A stretch of 12,849 bases of DNA from CAYQPF01 sp964419225 (GTDB lineage: Bacteria; Cloacimonadota; Cloacimonadia; Cloacimonadales; CAYQPF01): assembly GCA_964419225.1 (NCBI GenBank), contig CAYQPF010000148.1, positions 1 to 12,849 of the forward strand. The letters are read 5' to 3'. The notes beneath the pieces are model-generated. The model saw nothing but the letters and a program-made list of their open reading frames with translations. It made no database searches and was not told where the DNA came from. Positions 5,903-11,775 of this stretch are shown here, piece by piece; the stretch's first letter is position 1, and each line of letters starts with the position of its first letter. Both the position numbers and the translations under genes were made by a program.

Positions 5903-8421
5903 ATCCTGTCAACTTCCTTTGAAAGATTGTATAAAGTATAGGGCTTTTGCAGGAAACCATTAGCTCCCATTTTCATAATCAATTCTGCTTTTTCATCTCT
6001 GACAAAACCTGTGGCAATTAGGACTTTAATACTTGGTTTGATTCTTTTGAAAATAGGAAATGCATCAACTCCAGACATTACTGGCATATTGATATCCAGA
6101 ATCACTAAATCAATTTCCTCAAAGTGTTCATTGAAAAAATTAACTCCTTCTGAACCATTGCCCGCTGTATGTACACTAAATCCACAGCTTTCCAACATTT
6201 TGGAAGCAATGTTTCTTACCATTTCTTCATCATCAACAATAAGAATTGATCCTGTACCCATGACCATATTCTCTTTCTTATGAACAATTTGTGTTTTTTC
6301 TTGATTGGATATGGGCAAATAAATGAAGAAACAAGTACCGGAATCAGGTTCAGAATAAACATCAATAAATCCCAGATGATGTTTTATGATATTGTAAACC
6401 ATGGTCAAACCAAGTCCGCTTCCTTTGCCAACAACCTTAGTAGAAAAGAAGGGATCAAATATTCTGCCTCTTATTTCCGAAGGTATTCCTACTCCTGTAT
6501 CTTGCAAAGTAATTTTCCAATATTCCTTCTTCTCTTTTGCTTCCTGATGTTTTGCAAGAAATGTTGAATCAGCTATAAACTTATCAATCATTATAACGAT
6601 ATTTCCACCTTGAAACTGATCCGGTTCTCTCATTATTGTCATTGCATGCATCGAATTAATTAGTAAATTCAAAAATACCTGTTCCAATTGTAAGCTGTCT
6701 GCTTCTACTAATACTTGGTGTAAGGTTGGCTTGAAATCAATACTTACTTTTTTATCAAATGTTGTTGAACACATTTTAACTACCTGCTGAATTATCTGAT
6801 TAATGTCGGTGGTTTGAATTGTCATTTTTTGACGATTTGATAAGGTAAGCAATTGGTTGATCATATCTGTGGCACGTTGAGAAGATGATTCCATAATACT
6901 AATATATTCTTGAATATTAGTCGTAATTCCCATTTCATATTCCATCTTTAGTAAAGAAACTGCTCCGACAATTCCAGCCAGGATATTGTTGAAATCATGT
7001 GCAATACCGCCTACTAAATTTCCTATCGATTCCATTTTTTGGGCTTGTCTCAACTGCTGTTCTGTCTTTTCCAGAAGCGATATATCTTCAATTCTAATCA
7101 CGATTTCCTCTGTCTTATGTTCAAACAAAGGAAAAATGTTGATAGAAAAATATTTGTCATCAATCTCGGTTAATGTGTCCTTGGGGATTGTTTTACTAAT
7201 TAATGATGAAAAAACAGTTTCTGCTTCAATCTGATATTTCTGTAAAACAGGTAAAAGAAGCCATATATTGAATCCCGTAGCTTGCTTTTTGGAAAGAGAA
7301 AAGAGTTTTTCAGCTGCCTGATTCAGCTCATGAATTGTGCCCCTATGATCAATTGTTATTAATGCCGAAGGAAGAGAATCAAGGATATTCTTTAAATAAA
7401 CCCTGATGAGATCATAGCTGGTTTGCTTTTCTTTCAGCTCCGAGATAAGATTACGAATGTGGTCAATTTTTCCAAAATAATTCTGATACAAAAAGAAAAG
7501 TTCTTTGTATTCTACTAATTCCAGATATTTATCTCTCTTAGGGAAATCAGTCTCAATATCATACACATTGATATATTCGGTAAATTTGCGTAAAGGTTTG
7601 AAAATTGAAGTATTCAGATAAAACAATCTGAAAAGATATATCAAAGTTAATAAAAGTACAAATCCGGCAAAATATTTCTTTACTGTGTTTATTATATTGA
7701 AAACCTTACTTTGAGGTGTTATCATAATAATATCATTTTGCAAGATTTCTGATGGTATTCGGGTTACAATATAGACTTTATTATTTAAGACCAGTTCATT
7801 AATACTATTGTTGTTCATAACATTGATTGAAAGAGGTGTACCGGTTTCAGAAAGAATATAACCATCTTTCGAAGCAAGAATATATGTACTCTCAGAATAA
7901 TAGGATAATTTGTTTAAATTAGCTAAAATCCTCTCCAAATTGATCCTGCCTATAAGAAAACTTTTTTCCAACTTTTTCATGAAATAGATACTTAACAGAC
8001 CGTTTTCGGATGCTCTGACAAGGGGAGAATAGGATGTCTCGTTTGTCTTTAACTGATGCGTCAGATTGATGATTGCCGGATTACTTACCTCAAATTTTAA
8101 GAATATCTTGCTTGTTGAATCTGTTCGCATGATTTGCTCTATCTTAAAATTATTATCAATTATATAGATATCAGAAAATTGGGTCAATGATGAGATATAA
8201 GAAAGTTTTTGGGTTTTGTATGAATGATCGAATACTTTTAAGTTTTCTGTTACAAAATCCTTAATCAAAATATCAACTTTCTTAATATCTGATATCTGAT
8301 TCTTCACAAAATTTGTTTTAATATTATTACGAATCAGAAAAAATACCGTAATAATGAAGATAAATATGATTATCAAACTTATTATCTCTACTGAAAAGAA
8401 TATTTTTCGAAATGACTTCAT
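5887..8421 (-). CDS. Membrane hybrid histidine kinase (Cache-PAS-HisKA-HATPase-REC)
   Basis: 844 residues. A transmembrane helix at about 9-30 and a second at about 250-268 enclose a periplasmic domain (about 31-248) that looks like a double Cache sensor (SDIYIIDNNFKI; later ASKDGYILSETGTPL). A cytoplasmic linker (about 270-340) is followed by PAS (about 342-450). HisKA has H475 in GGIAHDFNN. The HATPase has N585/N589, DTGVGIP (641-647), FDPFFSTK (655-662) and GKGSGLGLT. The receiver domain (about 724-844) has D730/D731, phospho-accepting D776, T804 and K826. All key residues are intact. Its ATG follows the TAG of the upstream binding-protein gene after one base, with no good Shine-Dalgarno, so translation is probably coupled. 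The context suggests that the binding protein presents a ligand to the periplasmic domain. With a receiver but no output domain, it needs a phosphotransfer partner that is absent here. Confidence 0.9.
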   Translation of the reverse strand: MKSFRKIFFSVEIISLIIIFIFIITVFFLIRNNIKTNFVKNQISDIKKVDILIKDFVTENLKVFDHSYKTQKLSYISSLTQFSDIYIIDNNFKIEQIMRTDSTSKIFLKFEVSNPAIINLTHQLKTNETSYSPLVRASENGLLSIYFMKKLEKSFLIGRINLERILANLNKLSYYSESTYILASKDGYILSETGTPLSINVMNNNSINELVLNNKVYIVTRIPSEILQNDIIMITPQSKVFNIINTVKKYFAGFVLLLTLIYLFRLFYLNTSIFKPLRKFTEYINVYDIETDFPKRDKYLELVEYKELFFLYQNYFGKIDHIRNLISELKEKQTSYDLIRVYLKNILDSLPSALITIDHRGTIHELNQAAEKLFSLSKKQATGFNIWLLLPVLQKYQIEAETVFSSLISKTIPKDTLTEIDDKYFSINIFPLFEHKTEEIVIRIEDISLLEKTEQQLRQAQKMESIGNLVGGIAHDFNNILAGIVGAVSLLKMEYEMGITTNIQEYISIMESSSQRATDMINQLLTLSNRQKMTIQTTDINQIIQQVVKMCSTTFDKKVSIDFKPTLHQVLVEADSLQLEQVFLNLLINSMHAMTIMREPDQFQGGNIVIMIDKFIADSTFLAKHQEAKEKKEYWKITLQDTGVGIPSEIRGRIFDPFFSTKVVGKGSGLGLTMVYNIIKHHLGFIDVYSEPDSGTCFFIYLPISNQEKTQIVHKKENMVMGTGSILIVDDEEMVRNIASKMLESCGFSVHTAGNGSEGVNFFNEHFEEIDLVILDINMPVMSGVDAFPIFKRIKPSIKVLIATGFVRDEKAELIMKMGANGFLQKPYTLYNLSKEVDRILNSC

Positions 8422-8422
8422 T

Positions 8423-9487
8423 CTAAAACTCAGCTCTTAAATCATCTATAAAGTACAATTTGTTTTTCATATCACCATTTTTATCAAAACGAATTTCTCC
8501 AAATTTGGTTTGAAAAACAGATTTATTGATAATATACTTTTTTACCTCGTCGGAGGTTGTATTACCTTTATTAATCGCATCAGACATGATTTCCAAAGCA
8601 GAATATACATTCAAACTAATGAAAGTCGGTGCATAATTGTATTTTGCCTTGTACTTTTGTATATAATCATTAACACTCGGTGCATCTTTTTTGGGTGGAT
8701 AATGTGAAGGAATGACTGAAACATTTATGGTGTTACCAGCTGTCTCAAGCAATCCCGGTGTTTTCATCCATGGTGTATAAACAAAGCGGGTCGCTGGGTT
8801 GAGAGAATATGCTAATTGGGCTATATTCCCTGAAATTGTATTATATCCCCCCATTAATAAATATACTAAATCAAAAGGAGCTTTTGAAATTTCCTGTCTT
8901 AATTGATCTACATTAAAAGTCGAGATTGAGGTCTCAATAACTCTATAATTCGCGTTTTTAAAGTATTTAAGGAAATATTTCCCTGCCGGATCAGTATAGC
9001 CTTTGTTATCAGTATCTTTTATGATTAAAACATCTTTGGCAGATTGTGCCGAAATATATTCTGCTATGTATTTCTGTTCATCTTCAACATCCAGAACATT
9101 CCGAATTAAATAATCATCCTTCTGAGATATTCTGTCAGTTGTTGCTCCGGCAACTATTGTTAGTATATGATCTTTATTAAGACTGTCAGCAATAACATTC
9201 AGACAGGAGGAAACATGTGAAGTGATCAATAAATGGATATTATTTTTTTTAAGTTCTTTATAAGCAATTTTCGTCTTCTCCGGATCCCAACTATCATCAA
9301 TCGGAACAATTTCAATATTTGTTATCTTGTTTTGCTCTAAAAAAAGCTTTGCTGCATTTATCTCACTTGTTCCAACCAGTGAACCTGCTTCTAACTTGGT
9401 CATTATTCCAATTTTGATCTTGGGCTTCTTGAAACAAACTGTCATTAAAACAGATAGCAGTAAAACAAAAATTATCAACTTCTTCAT
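8423..9487 (-). CDS. Type I (LivJ-like) periplasmic binding protein
   Basis: 354-residue periplasmic binding protein of the branched-chain amino-acid/receptor (Peripla_BP) fold. The N-terminus MKKLIIFVLLLSVLMTVC is a signal peptide; C18 could be lipidated, but TVC is an atypical lipobox. The first lobe has IKIGIMTKLEAGS, then INAAKLFLEQN (the usual helix after strand one), LLITSHVSSCLNVI and ILTIVAGATTDR. The second lobe has KDVLIIKDTDNKGYTDPAG, FDLVYLLMGGYN and the late YNYAPTFISLNVYSALEIM helix. The ATG at 9487 is chosen because GGAGG (9493-9497) precedes it by 5 nt; an in-frame GTG at 9499 overlaps that site. It is the first gene of an operon with the hybrid kinase (1 nt apart). No permease or ATPase follows, so it is likelier a kinase accessory sensor than a transport component. 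Confidence 0.87.
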   Translation of the reverse strand: MKKLIIFVLLLSVLMTVCFKKPKIKIGIMTKLEAGSLVGTSEINAAKLFLEQNKITNIEIVPIDDSWDPEKTKIAYKELKKNNIHLLITSHVSSCLNVIADSLNKDHILTIVAGATTDRISQKDDYLIRNVLDVEDEQKYIAEYISAQSAKDVLIIKDTDNKGYTDPAGKYFLKYFKNANYRVIETSISTFNVDQLRQEISKAPFDLVYLLMGGYNTISGNIAQLAYSLNPATRFVYTPWMKTPGLLETAGNTINVSVIPSHYPPKKDAPSVNDYIQKYKAKYNYAPTFISLNVYSALEIMSDAINKGNTTSDEVKKYIINKSVFQTKFGEIRFDKNGDMKNKLYFIDDLRAEF

Positions 9488-9492
9488 ATTTA

Positions 9493-9497
9493 CCTCC
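9493..9497 (-). promoter_or_regulatory. Ribosome binding site deciding the binding-protein start
   Basis: GGAGG on the minus strand is 5 nt before ATG 9485-9487. It rules out the in-frame GTG at 9499, which would put the site inside the gene. Confidence 0.75.
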
Positions 9498-9503
9498 ACT
9501 TAT

Positions 9504-9531
9504 ATTATATTTAATCCCTTAGATTAGTCAA
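9504..9531 (-). promoter_or_regulatory. Candidate promoter of the binding protein-kinase operon
   Basis: On the minus strand TTGACT (9526-9531), a 16-nt spacer and TATAAT (9504-9509) form a near-consensus sigma-70-like promoter. It lies so close to GGAGG 9493-9497 that the leader would be only about 10-12 nt long. Confidence 0.5.
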
Positions 9532-9600
9532 GAAATCTTTGGATAAACATAATTCGGGAAGTCCTGAATTGCTATAATTGGCTATAATGTTTAAATAAAA

Positions 9601-9622
9601 GGGCTGAAATGAAATTCAGCCC
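9601..9622 (-). terminator. Intrinsic terminator of the beta-propeller gene
   Basis: Stem GGGCTGAA (9601-9608) with TTCAGCCC (9615-9622) and a 6-nt loop. On the minus strand it is followed by TTTTATTT. It lies about 70 nt past the stop at 9690 and separates that gene from the kinase operon. Confidence 0.7.
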
Positions 9623-9638
9623 ACATCCTTACATCTGT

Positions 9639-9665
9639 GGATGAGAAATTTCCTCATCCTTTTTT
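9639..9665 (+). terminator. Hairpin with U run, plus-strand orientation
   Basis: GGATGAG (9639-9645) pairs with CTCATCC (9653-9659), followed by six T. It has terminator form on the plus strand, where no gene ends nearby. It may instead stabilise the 3' end of the minus-strand transcript next to the 9601-9622 hairpin. Confidence 0.4.
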
Positions 9666-9670
9666 ATTCC

Positions 9671-9698
9671 TAACTACTGACTACTGCCTCTACTTCAG
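9671..9698. repeat. 7-bp degenerate tandem repeat spanning a stop codon
   Basis: Plus-strand units are TAACTAC (9671), TGACTAC (9678), TGCCTCT (9685) and, weakly, ACTTCAG (9692). The minus-strand unit GTAGTCA/GTAGTTA carries TAG. The gene's TAG stop (9690-9692) lies at the third-unit boundary. Confidence 0.55.
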
Positions 9699-10842
9699 TA
9701 ACAGCATTTTTCTTATACAAACAGTTTTACCGGCAATTTTCATTTTACTAAAATAAAGACCGCTACTGACACTTTGGCCGTAAGTATCAGTAGCTTGCCA
9801 TTTTAGGTTATGGGTTCCTGCATCATAGCTTTTATCAGTCAATTTATCAACACACTGACCTTTAATATTATATATTTCTATTTCTACCAAAGATGGTTTC
9901 TCAATGGTGAAACTGATTGTTGTTTCAGGATTAAAGGGATTGGGATAATTATTCAATTTATTAACATTGACTGCCATAGTTGCGTTATCTTCTGTACCGA
10001 TTTCAAGCTGAATTCTTTCCCAGGTATGCGTCTCATAGTATGTGATCAGAATTGAATGATCTACAGGGTCGTAGGTCGGATATATCATGTGATCCCCAGG
10101 AAAAATCTCTTCCGGGTCATTAGCAAAATCAGCATCCATTCTTAATATACTCGGAAGTGAATAACCCCCGATATAATAATAACCATACCGATCTTTGACT
10201 ATTCCATCAGGACTACTATAGTAAATTGTAGTCAAATTTGTTACTATTGAATCTGAAAGACTAATTGCATGTATCTTTGAATAACTCTGAGAATCATCTA
10301 TTACTATCAGCCTGTTATTCTCCCGCTCTAATAACATCCCGTTCGGAAGATTTAACTCATTATTCTGAGGGGTATTCTGAGCAAAAACCCATACAGAGTC
10401 ATCACTGATTCTGTATTTATAAATTTTATTCTGGTGTGGATTTGAAATGAACAAACATCCTAAAGAATCTGAAAGTATGCTGGACAAATAACCATTAGGT
10501 CCCGGAAACTGCTTATTCAAAACCTCTTCTTCTGTATCCAGATTATAAGCCTTTAATCTCCGCCCATCTGCTGCACCATAAAGAGTATTACCTACTATCT
10601 CCATCCCGTCTATAAAACCCGTAGAAGCTGAATCTNNNNNNNNNNGCGAAATAACTCTGATTCCCTTCCTGATCAATTTGAACAATAGATCCTGTTCCAT
10701 AATTCGATACTAACAAGCGATCATGAGCCGTATCAATAACAATCTTTTGTGGATAATTCAACAAAACTCTGGCCTGCCCTAGCAAAGGCATTACCAAACA
10801 GAACATAATACTAAAAAGTCTTAAAGTTTTTACTTCCCACAT
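9690..10842 (-). CDS. Secreted beta-propeller protein with type A (Por) sorting tail, interrupted by a gap
   Basis: Secreted protein of about 380 residues. The signal peptide is about 1-24 (MWEVKTLRLFSIMFCLVMPL start). A YncE/NHL/SMP-30-like beta-propeller follows (about 28-295), with blade text such as DRLLVSNYGTGSIVQID, LYGAADGRRLKAYNL, GCLFISNPHQNKIYKY and YYYIGGYSLPSILRMD. The last 80 or so residues are a type IX-type sorting/FlgD-like Ig tail: NNYPNPFNPETTISF, VEIEIYNIKGQ, GLYFSKMKIAG and a KMLLLK end. The start ATG has GGAGGAG (10847-10853) at 4 nt. Ten N at 10636-10645 fall between residues F and D, and the frames on the two sides agree only if the true gap is a multiple of three. With zero bases missing the join reads SYFADSASTGF, which fits a blade. 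It lies 33 nt after the TetR gene, so the two are probably co-transcribed. Function is unknown. Confidence 0.8.
10636..10645. other. Scaffold gap (10 N)
   Basis: Ten N inside the beta-propeller gene. As written they shift the frame. The incomplete codon GC on one side and the A on the other imply a true length of 0, 3, 6, 9 or another multiple of three, so 10 is a placeholder. Confidence 0.95.
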
Positions 10843-10858
10843 ATTTCTCCTCCTATAA

Positions 10859-10886
10859 TAATTGATAATTAATAATTAACAACTGC
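10859..10886. repeat. 7-bp tandem repeat spanning a stop codon
   Basis: Plus-strand units are TAATTGA (10859), TAATTAA (10866 and 10873) and degenerate CAACTGC (10880). The TAA stop of the TetR gene (10876-10878) lies inside the third unit. The minus-strand unit TTAATTA carries TAA. The array occupies most of the TetR/beta-propeller spacer. Confidence 0.75.
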
Positions 10887-11520
10887 CTTTTACTGACTTC
10901 ATAAACAAATCAAGATATTGAAAATAAAACTTTTCCTCCTCAAATATATCCTTAATCTGCTTAATTTTTTCGGGACTGAAGGCAACATTGAGCATTGCCC
11001 TCAGTGTATAAGCCAGATATTTGTCCAAATAACCCGCTTCGATATCCTTCGTTATGCTGCCATCCTGAGCTCCCAGTTCAAAAGCCTCTCTGACTATACA
11101 AATAATATTATTCAAGAGCTCATCAAATTGCTCATAAAGCTCTAAACCTACTTTACTTTTATCTAATGTATTGTAATCCTCATAGATGTGTAACTTGAAA
11201 TAACCTGGGTTACTTTTGTAAAAATTAAAGTATTCTCTTCCAAATGTATAGATTTTTGCATAACCTGTTTTCGACTCCAGCATCTTTGTCCTTAGTAAAT
11301 CATATCTTTCCTGCATACCTTCCAGATGGATATGCATAAAGAGCTCTTCCTTACTTTTGACATATGTGTATAAAGTCGATTTACTCATTTCCGCTGTTAA
11401 AGCAATCTCATCTATTGATGTGGCTTCATAACCTTTACTGAAAAATAATTCCTTGGCGACTTCAATAATGAAATCCCTTTTCAATTCTATCTGCCTCTCT
11501 TTAAGACTTTTCTTTTGCAC
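10876..11520 (-). CDS. TetR/AcrR-family transcriptional regulator
   Basis: 214 residues. A TetR N-terminal DNA-binding domain occupies about 14-63: IIEVAKELFFSKGYEATSID, then IALTAEMSKSTLYTYVKSKE, the classic helix-turn-helix with the TLYTYVKSKEEL recognition segment. The all-helical ligand/dimer domain (about 70-205) is not family-diagnostic. The GTG at 11520 is chosen because GGAGG (11525-11529) is 4 nt upstream. An in-frame ATG at 11565 would add 15 residues but has no such site and would nearly overlap the -10 box. It is the likely first gene of a transcript with the secreted beta-propeller protein (33-nt spacing) and may control that pair or itself. Both this protein and the kinase at 5887 end in Ser-Cys, because their last codons are repeat sequence. 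Confidence 0.9.
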   Translation of the reverse strand: MQKKSLKERQIELKRDFIIEVAKELFFSKGYEATSIDEIALTAEMSKSTLYTYVKSKEELFMHIHLEGMQERYDLLRTKMLESKTGYAKIYTFGREYFNFYKSNPGYFKLHIYEDYNTLDKSKVGLELYEQFDELLNNIICIVREAFELGAQDGSITKDIEAGYLDKYLAYTLRAMLNVAFSPEKIKQIKDIFEEEKFYFQYLDLFMKSVKGSC

Positions 11521-11555
11521 AGTACCTCCATGCTCAAAAATCAAACTAACAGTAC

Positions 11556-11584
11556 GATAAAACATATGATGAGTATTGTGTCAA
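11556..11584 (-). promoter_or_regulatory. Candidate promoter of the TetR operon
   Basis: On the minus strand TTGACA (11579-11584), 17 nt, then TTTATC (11556-11561). The spacer holds the palindrome CATATG, flanked by imperfect half-sites CAATAC and GTACTG. That could be a self-operator, but the symmetry is weak. Confidence 0.45.
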
Positions 11585-11589
11585 TAAAA

Positions 11590-11612
11590 AAAAGCAGCAT
11601 TTAGCTGCTTTT
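11590..11612 (-). terminator. Intrinsic terminator of the ankyrin-MBL gene
   Basis: A 9-bp stem, AAAAGCAGC (11590-11598) with GCTGCTTTT (11604-11612), encloses the loop ATTTA. On the minus strand the stem runs into a tract of eight T. It lies about 165 nt past the stop at 11776 and immediately before the TetR promoter. Confidence 0.75.
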
Positions 11613-11652
11613 GTCTAATTTCGATTTAGTTTAACTAGTAGCATAGCCAAAT

Positions 11653-11757
11653 GTGTAAATGACCTGCGACTAAATTCTCCTCTGGAGAGGAGTACCCGCG
11701 AAGCGGGGGAGGTGTGTTGTGTCCCTGTTGATCAATATCACATCCGACAGTTTACAC
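11653..11757. repeat. MITE/REP-like element with inverted ends and two hairpins
   Basis: GTGTAAA (11653-11659) and TTTACAC (11751-11757) are inverted copies 105 bp apart end to end. Between them are two adjacent hairpins: CTCCTCT with AGAGGAG (11677-11692) and CCCGC-GAA-GCGGG (11695-11707), then GGAGGTGTG. The GC-rich centre contrasts with the AT-rich surroundings. The hairpin core resembles dispersed extragenic repeats seen in many FCB genomes, as far as I can recall. It contains no coding sequence. Confidence 0.5.
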
Positions 11758-11775
11758 TTGACTCATCACTAAAAT

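Noticed and set aside
9568..9590. Plus-strand promoter from the doubled GCTATAAT sequence
   Set aside because: Two TATAAT-like boxes occur close together, but no plus-strand gene follows and there is no good -35 box.
10588..10842. Separate 84-residue gene to the right of the gap
   Set aside because: It is the signal peptide and first blade of the beta-propeller protein; its apparent C-terminus after the N run is an artefact of the placeholder gap length.
11521..11565. Earlier ATG start for the TetR regulator
   Set aside because: GGAGG at 11525-11529 points to the GTG at 11520, and the earlier ATG sits next to the -10 box without a ribosome site.
11677..11713. Riboswitch or structured RNA
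   Set aside because: The two short hairpins lie downstream of the ankyrin-MBL gene and upstream of another terminator, with no conserved riboswitch core; a dispersed palindromic repeat fits better.
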